A stretch of 64,000 nt of DNA from Komagataeibacter sp. FNDCR2 (GCF_021295395.1 NZ_JAIWOU010000001.1:251001-315000), one strand, 5' to 3'; positions 37,238 through 46,561 are shown, counted from the stretch's first letter. Notes: a model not told the origin generated them from the letters alone. A program made the numbers and translations.

Positions 37238-37266
37238 CAGGACCAGTGTGCCTGTCCTGTCATGGC
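37231..37266. terminator. Perfect 13-bp hairpin between convergent xylB and MFS genes
   Basis: GCCATGACAGGAC (37231-37243) pairs with its exact complement at 37254-37266 around a 10-nt loop. The xylB stop codon (37235-37237) lies inside the left arm. There is no T run on either side, so it may act as a transcript-end or mRNA-stabilising hairpin more than a classical terminator. Confidence 0.5.
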
Positions 37267-37278
37267 ATTCCGGGGGCC

Positions 37279-38541
37279 TTATCCCGCCCGTCCGTCCATC
37301 CGGATCGGGGTGCGCACCATGGCCAGCGACAGCAGGGCCGCGACAATCAGGGCCAGCGCGCACATATACCATGCCATGTCGAAGCTGCCGGTCCATGAGA
37401 CGATATATCCGGTCAGGATGGGGGAGAGCAGCCCCAGCGAATTGCTGCATGTGAGTGTGACGCCCGTTACGGCACCCATCTTCCGCCCGTCTTCCACCAT
37501 GTCGGTCAGCAGCGCGGTATTGGCGCCATTGGCCGCGATCAGGCAGGCCAGCGCGCCGGACAGCACCAGCAGGATGGGTGTCATGGTATGGAAATGCGGC
37601 AGCAGCCCGATTGTCGCCGCCCCGACAAGGCAGGTGGCGACGACAAAACGCCGGTGCGGCGGGTGGATACCGTTGCGGAAGACGAAATGCTCCAGTATCC
37701 GCCCGATAATGACCGCGCCAATGGCCGCCACCAGATAGCACAGGGCCGTACTGTTGCCGGTGCCGGTAATGTTGATGTGCAGTTCATGGATAAGGTACAG
37801 CGGCATCCACGACATGACCAGGAAGTTCAGGTAATTCTGCGTACACTGCACCACCAGTATCCCGATGAAGGAGGATGAGCGGAACAGGTTGCGTATTTCC
37901 CCGATCGAGATGGGTTTGCGCCGTGGCGCGTCGGCTTTTTCCTCCGGGTCGCGGTAAACCAGCCACCAGACCAGCGCCCACGCGATACCGACACAGCCCA
38001 GCGCCATGAACTCAAAGCGCCAGCCAAAGAAGGTGATGAGATAGGCCCCCGCGATCGTGCCACCGGCCAGGCCAAGCTGCATGCCGGTCAGCAGTATGGT
38101 CATGACCGATCCCCGCTCCCTGGGCAGCGCCCAGTTACGCACGACGGTCGCCCCCACGCCAAAGGTCGGGGCTTCCCCCACGCCCAGCAGCATCCGGGTG
38201 AGCAGGAACTGCGTAATGTTCTGCACCATGCCGCCCAGCAGCATGGCGAACGACCACACCCCCACGGCCAGACTGCCGATGGCGCGCGCGCCCACCATGT
38301 CGAGCACGATGGTGGAAGGCAGGTTGAGCAGGAAATACGACCACAGGAAACTGGACGAGACCCAGCCCATCTGCACCGGCGTCAGGGAAAATTCCTTGCC
38401 CATTGTCGGCAGGGCGATGGACAGCGCGGCACGGTCGCCATAGCTGATGGCGTACATCAGGAAGACGAGGAAGAAGAACACGTAGCGGGCGGGAATAGCA
38501 CGCCTGCTTCGTGCGTCAGTGGCGGTTTCACCTGTTGTCAC
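37279..38541 (-). CDS. MFS transporter, anion:cation symporter (ACS) type
   Basis: About 420 residues with 12 hydrophobic spans. The N-terminal span reads ARYVFFFLVFLMYAISYGDRAALSIALP, followed by GWVSSSFLWSYFLLNLPS and GVGEAPTFGVGATVVRNW. This is the pattern of hexuronate, glucarate or organic acid uptake proteins (ExuT/GudP/phthalate group). Related carriers import sugar acids, which acetic acid bacteria produce in large amounts. It is convergent with xylB and upstream of an EamA gene. The exact substrate is open. Confidence 0.83.
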   Translation of the reverse strand: MTTGETATDARSRRAIPARYVFFFLVFLMYAISYGDRAALSIALPTMGKEFSLTPVQMGWVSSSFLWSYFLLNLPSTIVLDMVGARAIGSLAVGVWSFAMLLGGMVQNITQFLLTRMLLGVGEAPTFGVGATVVRNWALPRERGSVMTILLTGMQLGLAGGTIAGAYLITFFGWRFEFMALGCVGIAWALVWWLVYRDPEEKADAPRRKPISIGEIRNLFRSSSFIGILVVQCTQNYLNFLVMSWMPLYLIHELHINITGTGNSTALCYLVAAIGAVIIGRILEHFVFRNGIHPPHRRFVVATCLVGAATIGLLPHFHTMTPILLVLSGALACLIAANGANTALLTDMVEDGRKMGAVTGVTLTCSNSLGLLSPILTGYIVSWTGSFDMAWYMCALALIVAALLSLAMVRTPIRMDGRAG

Positions 38542-38606
38542 GCTGCGGGACTCCTGATGTGCCTTGAATTGACCATGGGGAAGGGGCTGCCACGTTCAGT
38601 GCCGGG

Positions 38607-39530
38607 TCATGGTGGGGTGCCCGTGGCCGCATCCATTGTTCCCTCGGCCACGATCTTGCGTTTCGCGGGGCGGTCATGGCGCAGCATCCACACGCCTGAG
38701 CCGATGATCAGCAGCCCACCCATCACCATGGCGATGCCGGGCATTTCCCCAAAGCCGAACCACCCGATGAGCGCGGCCCAAAGCAGCCCCGAATAGGCGA
38801 AGGGACCAATGGCTGAAACCTGTGCCGAGGCGAAGGCTTCGGTCTGCAGCACCTGCGCGATACCGGCGAAGGCCCCCACGGCGACAAGGCAGGCGGCCTC
38901 GGTCAGGCCGGGCGTAGTCCAGATGAAGGGCAGGGGCAGCGCGGTCATGACCGTCATCAGGATGGCCTGCCACAGGGCGATGGTGGTGCTGGATTCCGTG
39001 GCGGAAAGCTGGCGGATCTGCATGGTGGTCAGGGCGCCCACGGCCCCCTGCGCCAGCGCCATGAAATAGGCCCAGCTCGGGACGGCGCTGCCCGCGCCAT
39101 GCAGCAGCCCCTTGCCCAGCGCGACCACGATCACGCCGGAAAACCCGATCGAGACCGCAACCCACCGCTGGAGCGACGGCCGTTCATGCAGGAGCGGGAT
39201 GGACAGCAGGACCAGGAACAGTGGCTGCGTGTAGGACAGGACCTGCTGCTCCGCCAGTGGCAGGCGCGTTACGGTTATCACCACCATGATCATGCTGACC
39301 AGCCCGACAACCGAGCGCAGCACATGGCCCCCGAAATGATGTGTTTTCAGTACAATGCCCGTGCGCGCCGCGATCAGCAGCACGAAGGGCAGGGAAAACA
39401 GGTTTCGGAAGAAAATGATCTCAAGGGCGGGAAGGCTCGATCCTGTCAGTTTCTGCAGGGCATTGAGGGCGGCGGTAAAAAACGTCGCCGATGCCAGAAG
39501 GAGTGCCCCACGTTTCAGGTCATGCTTCAT
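38607..39530 (-). CDS. DMT-superfamily transporter (EamA domains)
   Basis: About 307 residues with ten predicted membrane spans forming two EamA halves. Typical stretches are LQKLTGSSLPALEIIFFRNLFSLPF in the first half and FAYSGLLWAALIGWFGFGEMPG in the second. Members export amino acids or metabolites, or import S-adenosylmethionine in some bacteria. It is transcribed in the same direction as the neighbouring MFS gene. No specific cargo can be named. Confidence 0.82.
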   Translation of the reverse strand: MKHDLKRGALLLASATFFTAALNALQKLTGSSLPALEIIFFRNLFSLPFVLLIAARTGIVLKTHHFGGHVLRSVVGLVSMIMVVITVTRLPLAEQQVLSYTQPLFLVLLSIPLLHERPSLQRWVAVSIGFSGVIVVALGKGLLHGAGSAVPSWAYFMALAQGAVGALTTMQIRQLSATESSTTIALWQAILMTVMTALPLPFIWTTPGLTEAACLVAVGAFAGIAQVLQTEAFASAQVSAIGPFAYSGLLWAALIGWFGFGEMPGIAMVMGGLLIIGSGVWMLRHDRPAKRKIVAEGTMDAATGTPP

Positions 39531-39597
39531 TTTGTCCGTACCTCAATGCACGACATGGACGAGGGCGCGCTTCATGAAGGATCAATGCCGGTCAATA

Positions 39598-39638
39598 CCC
39601 CCTGCGTGTTTCACGTTGCGTTACCGTAACGCAGGGGG
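39598..39638 (-). terminator. Hairpin downstream of the pxp operon
   Basis: CCCCCTGCGT (39598-39607) pairs perfectly with ACGCAGGGGG (39629-39638). The right arm also overlaps a shorter palindrome, GCGTTAC-C-GTAACGC (39618-39632), so two alternative hairpins can form. It lies about 60 nt after the pxpA stop on the minus strand. There is no clear T run. Confidence 0.45.
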
Positions 39639-39697
39639 CCTGTTCCGGGTTATAGGAGTTCGTTGCCGGGTAATAAGAAATTCTTATGGCTGGGCCG

Positions 39698-40465
39698 TCA
39701 GTCCCCAAGCTCGCAGGCCGGGGTCAGCACGCCGCCGCTGACCTCGATTTCCGCGCGGATGGCGCGGGCCAGTTCCAGTGAACCGGGGGTGTCGCTATGT
39801 ACCAGAATGGACCGGGCCCTGACCGGCAGGCGCGTGCCGTCGATGGTCGTGACGGACCCATCGTGCAGGAACTGGTTCACGCGGGCCCGTACGGATGCCA
39901 GATCATGGATGACCGCACCGGGCTGCCCGCGCGGAACCAGCGTGCCCTGTGTCGTATATGCCCGGTCGGCCAGGAACAGGGTCCGTGCCCGCAGCCCGGC
40001 TTTTTCAGCGGCCCGTTCCGTTGCCTGACCGGGCATGCAGAACACGCTCAGTTCCCGGTCCAGCGCGGCGATGGCGCGGGTCAGGCGCAGGGCGAGGGCT
40101 TCATCCGCATTGGCCATGTTACCGAACGCGGCATGGTAGCTGACATGCGTCACCCGATGGCCGTGGCGCGCGGCAATGCCCTGCAGGGCGCCGATCTGGT
40201 AGCACAGCATGGATTCCATATCCGCATCGGATACGGCCATGGCGCGCCGCCCGAAACCGGTCAGGTCCGGCAGGCCGGGATGTGCGCCGATACCAACGCC
40301 CTTTTCCTTCGCCAGCCGCACGGTGCGGTCCATGATGGCGTAGTCACCCGCATGGAAACCGCAGGCGATATTGGCCGAGGAGACGGTATCCATCAGCCCG
40401 TCATCATCGGCAATGCGCCAGCGGCCAAAGCCTTCGCCCATGTCGGAATTGAGGTCGATCTTCAT
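39698..40465 (-). CDS. pxpA: 5-oxoprolinase subunit PxpA (LamB/YcsF family)
   Basis: About 255 residues, the normal LamB/YcsF length. Family motifs are KIDLNSDMGEGFGRW at the N terminus, ANIACGFHAGDYAIMDRTVRLA, GVGIGAHPGLPDLTGFGRR, and the C-terminal VHSDTPGSLELARAIR. With PxpB and PxpC it forms the ATP-dependent 5-oxoprolinase of many bacteria, which opens pyroglutamate to glutamate. It overlaps pxpC by 4 nt. Because biotin carboxylase subunits lie on the other side of this locus, a role with a biotin-dependent carboxylase is also possible (inference). Confidence 0.9.
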   Translation of the reverse strand: MKIDLNSDMGEGFGRWRIADDDGLMDTVSSANIACGFHAGDYAIMDRTVRLAKEKGVGIGAHPGLPDLTGFGRRAMAVSDADMESMLCYQIGALQGIAARHGHRVTHVSYHAAFGNMANADEALALRLTRAIAALDRELSVFCMPGQATERAAEKAGLRARTLFLADRAYTTQGTLVPRGQPGAVIHDLASVRARVNQFLHDGSVTTIDGTRLPVRARSILVHSDTPGSLELARAIRAEIEVSGGVLTPACELGD

Positions 40466-41472
40466 GCCTTGTCTCCAGACTTTACACCAGTGCGGCGGCG
40501 GGCGGATGCGCGGTAATGGGCAACCATCATGCGCAGGTCGTCAAGATAGGCGTTGACCGGCCGCATGGCCGCGACACCCTGTTCGAAGCTGCATTCATGC
40601 AACTGGATGCGCGTGCCGATACGCGCCTGCGCCAGACGCCACAGGTCGGCTTCGATCACGGTGGCGATGCGGGGATAGCCGCCAACGGTATTGGCGTCGG
40701 CCAGTTGCACGATCGGCTCGCCCGCGGGCGGAACCTGCACGATACCGGCAACGACACCGTAGGAACGCAGCTCCACCCGATGGCGCAGCTCAAGCGGTTC
40801 GCCCGTCAGACGGTAGCCCACGCGATTGCTCTGGGGTGTGATGCGCCACTGGGTGTTCCACAGGCGTTCCTGTGCCTCAGGCGTAAAAAGCCCGTAATCG
40901 GTCGCTGTCATGGCGCGCAGGTGGATGAGCTTGCTGTCATCCTGCCCGGCTACGGTATCCAGAACCGTAGTGGGGGGAAGGGCGCCATAACCCGAGACCT
41001 CGGGCGGGGCGCCAGTAATTTCCAGCGTGTCACCCGCCTCCAGCGGGCGGCCGTCCAGCCCGCCAAAGCCGCCACGTAGCTGCGTGCTGCGCGAACCCAG
41101 CACAACCGGCACCTCGATCCCGCCCGTAACGCAGATATAGCCGCGCGCACCTTTTCGGGGTGGTCCCACGCGAAGTTCCTGCCCTGCCGCCGCCGTTGCG
41201 ACCATCCATGGCAGGATGGTCAGGCCATCAAGCTCGATCACGGCGTCGATGCCGGTCACTACAAAGCTGGTCGCCGCGTCAAATCGCAGGGCGAACGGAT
41301 AGGTCTGGAGCTCGATGCAGGCATCATCGACCTCATTGCCCAGCAGGATATTGCCCACCTGCAAGGCAAGGGGGTCCATCACCCCCGATGTGCCCACGCC
41401 GAGATCACGGTAACCGGGGCGACCCAGATCCTGCACCGTGTTCAGGGCTGATGTTTCAAGGATCGTAATCAC
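40462..41472 (-). CDS. pxpC: PxpC / biotin-dependent carboxyltransferase family subunit (KipA-like)
   Basis: About 336 residues, an AHS2-type domain. Features are ALNTVQDLGRPGYRDLGVGTSGVMDPLALQVGN at the N terminus, CVTGGIEVPVVLGSRST, and SNRVGYRLTGEPLE. It is homologous to one half of the carboxyltransferase part of urea carboxylase, and in other bacteria it is the C subunit of 5-oxoprolinase. The ATG overlaps the pxpB stop by 4 nt, and its own stop overlaps pxpA, so the three are strictly co-translated. Confidence 0.9.
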   Translation of the reverse strand: MITILETSALNTVQDLGRPGYRDLGVGTSGVMDPLALQVGNILLGNEVDDACIELQTYPFALRFDAATSFVVTGIDAVIELDGLTILPWMVATAAAGQELRVGPPRKGARGYICVTGGIEVPVVLGSRSTQLRGGFGGLDGRPLEAGDTLEITGAPPEVSGYGALPPTTVLDTVAGQDDSKLIHLRAMTATDYGLFTPEAQERLWNTQWRITPQSNRVGYRLTGEPLELRHRVELRSYGVVAGIVQVPPAGEPIVQLADANTVGGYPRIATVIEADLWRLAQARIGTRIQLHECSFEQGVAAMRPVNAYLDDLRMMVAHYRASARRRTGVKSGDKA

Positions 41473-42161
41473 AGCTCTATGCTTTCCGGATAAAAGCGGA
41501 TGCGGTCGCCAACGGCAAACAGGGCGGGCGGCTGCCTGTCGGGATCAAACAGGCGCAACTCCGTATAACCGATGGAATTCCATCCATTAGGCCCGGTCAG
41601 CGCGGAAATGCCAGCCTGCATGCCGCCGATGATGACCGTCCCGGCCTGCATGTTCAGCGACGGCACGGTCTTGCGGGGCGTTGCGATGCGCGGATCCAGC
41701 CCGTGCAGGTACCCAAAGCCCGGCGCGCTGCCTATGGCGCAGACCGTGTACTCGCTGCCATGGTGGATGGAAATCACCTCCTGCGGCGGCAGGCCTGCAT
41801 GGGCGCAGACCGCTGCAAGATCTTCACCCAGCGCGCCACCGTAGCGCACGCCGATTTCAAACAGGCGGCCCTCGATATGCCGTTCGGGCAGGGTGTCCCA
41901 TGCATGGCGCAGCCACTCGGCCACGGCTTCGGGGCTTGCGGGCGGGGCGGAAAAGACCAGCATGAGGTTGGTCACGCCGGGAATAAGCTCCCGCACGTCG
42001 GGCCGGGCCCGCGCCGCGTCCATCAGTGCCCAGATGCGGCGCTGATGGGCCATGGTAAAATCACCCGGCGCCTCGAACAGCATGGCGCGCGTGCCGATCA
42101 TGCTTATGGCAGGAGCCGCACCTGTATCGCGCTCCACATCGTTCTTCATATCCGTGTTCAA
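41469..42161 (-). CDS. pxpB: PxpB / KipI-like carboxyltransferase family subunit
   Basis: About 230 residues of the AHS1 (KipI) family. Conserved elements are HHGSEYTVCAIGSAPGFGYLHGLD, ATPRKTVPSLNMQAGTVIIGGMQAGISAL, and the C-terminal GPNGWNSIGYTELRLFDPDRQPPALFAVGDRIRF. It is the other half of the urea-carboxylase-type carboxyltransferase and pairs with PxpC. It is the first gene of the pxpB-pxpC-pxpA operon. The N-terminal ~25 residues vary in the family, so the start could be a few codons further in. Confidence 0.9.
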   Translation of the reverse strand: MNTDMKNDVERDTGAAPAISMIGTRAMLFEAPGDFTMAHQRRIWALMDAARARPDVRELIPGVTNLMLVFSAPPASPEAVAEWLRHAWDTLPERHIEGRLFEIGVRYGGALGEDLAAVCAHAGLPPQEVISIHHGSEYTVCAIGSAPGFGYLHGLDPRIATPRKTVPSLNMQAGTVIIGGMQAGISALTGPNGWNSIGYTELRLFDPDRQPPALFAVGDRIRFYPESIEL

Positions 42162-42561
42162 AATACACAGTCCCTGGAACAGTGCTGGTTCATGCCCTGA
42201 AAATGGCCGGCTCCGGCATTGATCCAGAACCGTAACGATACAAGTCTCGCGGCATCATGTGCCTGCCCTGAAAGTATGGGCGTTTGCGTAACGATAGCCA
42301 GCACAATTCTGGTTGTGAGGCTATCGGATAATCTTATGGATCAAGGTGCTAGTTGTTTGGTCCCGGGATTTGATCGGGGCAGATACGCCATGGCGGCGTC
42401 ACGACCACGCACGCCGCCTGAGACTGCCCGCAGGTCTGGTGGGAACAGGGCGGCAGGGTGTCTGAAAACCCTTTTGCAGGGCAGGTGTGAGAGGCCTGTT
42501 GCGGCAGGCCACTCCGCATTCGGCGTTATGTCCGGGCCGTGAGATATGTTCGCCAGCCCGG
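42162..42561. other. Intergenic region upstream of pxpB
   Basis: This 400-nt gap separates the pxpB start from the end of the Sel1-repeat gene, both on the minus strand. It must contain the pxp promoter. A 107-codon plus-strand frame here has no recognisable features and no good ribosome site. I see no mobile element remains. Confidence 0.4.
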
Positions 42562-43959
42562 TCAGTGGGCATTCTGGCGGGCTCGTGTTTTCAGGAACAG
42601 AGTCCACCAGTACTGGCTCTGGGCCTTGTCAATCGGTGCCGTGCCGTCCGGGACGTTGGTGCCGCTATAAACTAGGCTAAGGTCTCGCATTGCCTCGATG
42701 TTGTTGCCGTCTGCCGCTTTCTTCAGCAGTTCAATACCCTTGGCCGGATTGGCTTCTTCCCTGGGCATGCCGATCCGCATTACATAGTCCCAACCGGCCT
42801 TCTGCATGCCGACGACATTGCCGACATCGGTGGCTTTCAGATACATCCGGAGGCTTTTGGCGGAAGGGTTCTCGATATACAAAGGGTTGCTTGCGTACCA
42901 GTCCCCGGCCGCCACCATGGCATCGGAACTTCCGGTATTGGCGGCCTGTATATAAAGTTCTTCTGCTATTTCTTTGCCTTTTGGTCCACCTACGATGAAC
43001 AGGTTGTCGCTGTCATAAAAATTCGCCAACTCGATTAGTGCCGCTGCATTTCCGGTTCTGGCGGCCTGCAGGAAATATTTGCTCGCGAGGGAATCATCTC
43101 TCGCCGTTCCGCCGATCCCGTGGTAGTAGAACCAGCCCAGCCGGTCCATTGCATCCGCATCACCGGCGGCGGCAGCTTTTGTGTACCACTCCTTCGCTGC
43201 GGCGTAGTCCTGCATCACGTTCATGCCCTGCTCATAGGACCGGCCGATTTCGTACATGGTTCTGGCATCGGTCTGTGGCACACCTTCCATGCCCGGGACC
43301 GGAGGCGGCGGTGTTGGCTGCGATGGCGCCGGAGCGGGGACTGCCGGAAGTGCATCCGCCGCGGCTTTCGGCTTCTGGTGATCGGGCTCGTTCAGGTAGG
43401 TATCGTCCTGTGTGAACGGGGCGGGCAGGTTATCAAGGTGCTGTGAGAGAACGCAGTCCCGTTTCATCGCCTTCATGGCGAAATAGGCCTTTGTCAGGTC
43501 CACCTTCCATGTCTGGCTCACGGGTGCCGAGATCGTCAGGGTGAGCACCCTTGCATCGGACAGGGAGCGGACCAGACCGGGAAGATCCTTCGCGTCCACA
43601 ACGTGACTGACAGTGCCCGCATTGGCTGAGACAGCGGAAGCATAGCGCAGGGATGGGGTGTCATCGAATTTCATGTCAACAGTAACGTTGGCGTGATCAA
43701 GGGTGGAAGTCTTGTAGGCGGCATTGATAAGTAGGATCGCAACCTTGTTGTCATCGGAAGCCTGCACGGCAAAGCCAGCGCCCTCGGCAACCTTGGCCAC
43801 GACGGTACATGAGCGAACGCCGTTGTCCGAACCGCCATAAACCATCCAGGGATCGATATATTCCTCGGCAATGCGGGATATTCCTGCTCGTGCGTCGCTT
43901 GCGATTATCGTAGTGCATGCAAGTGTGGCCAATAGCACGAAAGAAAAAGGCAGTTTCAT
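42562..43959 (-). CDS. Exported Sel1-repeat (TPR-like) protein
   Basis: About 465 residues. A signal peptide (hydrophobic residues ~4-19, cleavage after DARA) leads to a ~180-residue N-terminal domain I do not recognise. A Pro-rich linker follows (PVPGMEG region), then Sel1 repeats from about residue 235: MYEIGRSYEQGMNVMQDYAAAKEWYTKAA, AMDRLGWFYYHGIGG, LIELANFYDS and related blocks to near the end. Such repeats mediate protein contacts, often at the envelope. AGGTGA precedes the ATG at 43959. It lies between two halves of a carboxylase-like locus, with which it has no obvious link. Confidence 0.75.
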   Translation of the reverse strand: MKLPFSFVLLATLACTTIIASDARAGISRIAEEYIDPWMVYGGSDNGVRSCTVVAKVAEGAGFAVQASDDNKVAILLINAAYKTSTLDHANVTVDMKFDDTPSLRYASAVSANAGTVSHVVDAKDLPGLVRSLSDARVLTLTISAPVSQTWKVDLTKAYFAMKAMKRDCVLSQHLDNLPAPFTQDDTYLNEPDHQKPKAAADALPAVPAPAPSQPTPPPPVPGMEGVPQTDARTMYEIGRSYEQGMNVMQDYAAAKEWYTKAAAAGDADAMDRLGWFYYHGIGGTARDDSLASKYFLQAARTGNAAALIELANFYDSDNLFIVGGPKGKEIAEELYIQAANTGSSDAMVAAGDWYASNPLYIENPSAKSLRMYLKATDVGNVVGMQKAGWDYVMRIGMPREEANPAKGIELLKKAADGNNIEAMRDLSLVYSGTNVPDGTAPIDKAQSQYWWTLFLKTRARQNAH

Positions 43960-44353
43960 CAAGTCACCTGATCAGGTCTGTGCCTCCGGGCTGGCCGGAA
44001 GGATGGAGAAAGCCGTGGTATGATAACCATGACGCGCCCTGATGACGAGACTGCTTGGCGAACCGGATATTATTATCGGTCAGGATGGTATGGACCTGAA
44101 AGGGCACGACACGCAGAATATGGCGATGCGGCACGGAGCGTGCCTGATACAGTTGGATATGCTGATGAAAGGTGCATGTCATCGCTTCGCCTGCCCCGTG
44201 CAGGGACGGTAAGCGCGGTTTTCTGGACCAGCCTTCTGGTCCTTCCGCCACAGCGTACCATATTGCCATGACGTATCCATTCCATGGAGGTGTTACTTAA
44301 AAATTGTGGAATGTAATGTCATGGCGAGGCGTATCATTTATCAATATTCAAAT
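43960..44353. other. Intergenic region, no gene recognised
   Basis: A 394-nt gap between two minus-strand genes of unknown function. It should hold the Sel1-protein promoter. Several frames of about 70-100 codons are open but none looks like a protein. The right end (44280-44350) becomes AT-rich and merges into the atypical gene that follows. Confidence 0.4.
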
Positions 44354-45142
44354 TCAGTTTTTCCCGATAATCTGTTTGTAAGAAAACTCGATCATGGAAA
44401 TGCCTGAGTTCGATCTGTTGGCTATGTCCATCGCCTGCGCCAGGGCCGAAGTATTAATGCCTTCATGGCTGTATGCGTATTTCAGGTTGAGATAGGCGTC
44501 ATAGTCCTGCGACAATACAAAATTGACCTCGTTATAATCAACAACTCCCCTTTTGGTCCATTTTGCGGTCTGGGAATCAAACAGGGGTTTCCCCCAGGAA
44601 AAACCACCAATCTTCTGCGCTGTTTCTACAAGTCTGGCGTAACCTTCCCTTTCCTCATTGATGCAGTAATTCTCCATTTCCTGGTCGAGAACCCCTCTCT
44701 TGGTCCACTGTTCCGCACATGACTGGTTCGTGGCGGCTGCATCATACGGGTACATTTCAATACGATCAGGACCCGGCAACTCATCAAGGAAAGCTTTGGC
44801 GGAACTGTCGGTACTTTGGGGCTGCGCCGACGCCATGACTGGCTGCTGCAACCCGGTAGCGGTTTTTATGGTGTGCTGGTGTAAACTGGAAATAAAGACC
44901 GCAATTATAAATATAATACCTATTATAGATCCAACCGAATAGAAAATGAATTGAAGAATTTTCACGATAAAGGGTCTCACAGCAACAATGTGCGATGGGA
45001 TACCAGATAATCCGGCCGCCTTGAACAGATTTTTGTGGGGTCGGGTGTAGGGATCTGCTTGGATATGCCGCGCTCGCTCCAGCGGATGAACCGGATATGG
45101 AATATCTTGCGTGGCCCCAACCCTCGGGGCGCGCCCTTTCAC
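44354..45142 (-). CDS. Unrecognised single-span membrane protein with an internal repeat
   Basis: About 262 residues and no family that I recognise. A cytoplasmic N terminus of ~55 residues is followed by one hydrophobic segment (residues ~60-86). After that comes a soluble part with two copies of a repeat opening WTKRGV at residues 146 and 195. Within each copy, Asn follows about 10 residues later and Tyr-x-x-Leu further on. The spacing of 49 residues suggests duplication of a small helical unit. The GTG start at 45142 has AAGGA 5 nt upstream. Base composition is lower in GC than in the surrounding genes, which may mean recent acquisition. It lies just beyond the Sel1-repeat gene and may belong with it, but no function can be given. 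Confidence 0.6.
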   Translation of the reverse strand: MKGRAPRVGATQDIPYPVHPLERARHIQADPYTRPHKNLFKAAGLSGIPSHIVAVRPFIVKILQFIFYSVGSIIGIIFIIAVFISSLHQHTIKTATGLQQPVMASAQPQSTDSSAKAFLDELPGPDRIEMYPYDAAATNQSCAEQWTKRGVLDQEMENYCINEEREGYARLVETAQKIGGFSWGKPLFDSQTAKWTKRGVVDYNEVNFVLSQDYDAYLNLKYAYSHEGINTSALAQAMDIANRSNSGISMIEFSYKQIIGKN

Positions 45143-45356
45143 TGCAATCCTTCATAGAGAACTGAAATACATATGGATCATATCGTAAGGTGGTCTGGTC
45201 CAGCGGGGTTATCGTATTATGTTATGGCGTGAGAACGAAGTGCTCTTGGCGCGCGTTGGACGTGCTCGTTAGCATGGGATGAATATTTGAGCATCCGGCA
45301 TCCATTCAGGGGCCGGGTGATGTTGTTTCTCTAGTTCAGGATCGGGTTTTCTTACC

Positions 45357-46112
45357 ATGGGCAACCAGCCGTATCGTACCGCTCTCGTCACTGGCGCATC
45401 CTCCGGCATCGGGGCGGCGATTGTCCGCCGGCTGGCGGCGGAAGGGATTGAAGTGCATGCCGTGGCGCGTGACGCGGCGCGGCTGGAAAAACTGGCGCAG
45501 GAGACCGGCTGTATCGCGCATGCGGTCAGCGTGTCCGACCAGGCCGGGATCGAAGCCCTGATCAGCGATCTCGAGATTGACGTGCTGGTCAACAATGCCG
45601 GGCAGTCGCGCACGGGCAACATCGCCAACACCACGCCGGAGGATATCGACGCGCTGGTGGATGTGAACCTGCGCGCGGTGCTGCAGCTTACACGGCTGGT
45701 GGTGGCGGGCATGATCGCGCGCGACCGGGGGCATATCGTCAACATCACCTCCATTGCCGGGCATTATGCCTTTGCCGGTGGCAACACCGTCTATCATGCC
45801 ACCAAGGCCGGTGTGCATTCGCTGTCGCAGCAACTGCGCTGCGATCTGTTCGGACGCCACATCCGCGTGACCGAAGTCTCGCCCGCGCGCGTGGAGACCG
45901 AAGTGTTCGGCCGCCTGATCGGCAATATGGAAGAGGCGAAGAAGCGTTTCTTTGACGAATATGATTCCCTGCTGCCCGAGGATATCGCCAACTCCGTGGC
46001 CTTTGCCGTCATGGCGCCGCAGCGCATGAATGTCAGCTTCATGGAAGTGCTGCCGACCATGCAGGTGGTGGGCGGCCTGAACTTCGCCAAGAAGACAGCC
46101 GGCGCGGCGTGA
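45357..46112 (+). CDS. Short-chain dehydrogenase/reductase (SDR)
   Basis: About 251 residues, a classical SDR. The cofactor loop is TGASSGIGAAIVRRLA, the structural motif is NNAGQSR, and the catalytic residues are Ser in ITSIAGHYAF and the YxxxK of YHATKAG. It most resembles the YdfG/serine 3-dehydrogenase branch, which oxidises 3-hydroxy acids with NADP. Its stop overlaps the GTG start of the biotin carrier gene, so it is co-translated with the carboxylase subunits and probably acts in the same pathway (inference). Its substrate is unknown. Confidence 0.87.
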   Translation: MGNQPYRTALVTGASSGIGAAIVRRLAAEGIEVHAVARDAARLEKLAQETGCIAHAVSVSDQAGIEALISDLEIDVLVNNAGQSRTGNIANTTPEDIDALVDVNLRAVLQLTRLVVAGMIARDRGHIVNITSIAGHYAFAGGNTVYHATKAGVHSLSQQLRCDLFGRHIRVTEVSPARVETEVFGRLIGNMEEAKKRFFDEYDSLLPEDIANSVAFAVMAPQRMNVSFMEVLPTMQVVGGLNFAKKTAGAA

Positions 46113-46561
46113 GAGCGGTGGATCTCACGCATGTCAGGCGGCTGATCGACCTGCTGGCCCATGCCCCGGTAACGGAGCTTGAGGTGGAGGAAGGCGGCTG
46201 CCGCATCCGCATCACCCGCGGGGGCGCGCCATCGGCAGCCCCGGCCACACCCACCACGCCGGTCGTGAGCGTGGCCCCCGTGCCGGTGGAGGCCGCCCTT
46301 CCGGCGGCATTGCCCGACGCGGTGGCGGAGACGGTCATCACGGCGCCCTCCTACGGGGTGTTCCACCTCTCGCCATCTCCCGGCGCGGCGCCTTACGTCA
46401 TTGTGGGGCAGGTCGTGCAGGTCGGGCAGGAAGTGGGGCTGGTCGAGGCCATGAAGGTGTTCAATGCGGTTCGCGCCACGGCTGCGGGCGAGATCGCGGC
46501 CGTGCTGGTGGAAGACGGCACGGAAGTGGAGGCAGGCACCCCCCTGTTCCGACTGGCATGA
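46109..46561 (+). CDS. Biotin carboxyl carrier protein (AccB-like)
   Basis: About 150 residues, AccB size. An N-terminal helical segment and an Ala/Pro/Thr-rich linker (residues ~38-75) lead to the biotinyl domain. The domain has the biotinylation motif EAMKV with Lys at 116, and continues [33 protein letters not shown]. The GTG start overlaps the SDR stop, and its own stop overlaps the carboxylase ATG. It would carry carboxybiotin between the carboxylase encoded next and a carboxyltransferase. No AccA/AccD is present here, and PxpB/PxpC are the nearest candidates. Confidence 0.88.
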   Translation: MRAVDLTHVRRLIDLLAHAPVTELEVEEGGCRIRITRGGAPSAAPATPTTPVVSVAPVPVEAALPAALPDAVAETVITAPSYGVFHLSPSPGAAPYVIVGQVVQVGQEVGLVEAMKVFNAVRATAAGEIAAVLVEDGTEVEAGTPLFRLA

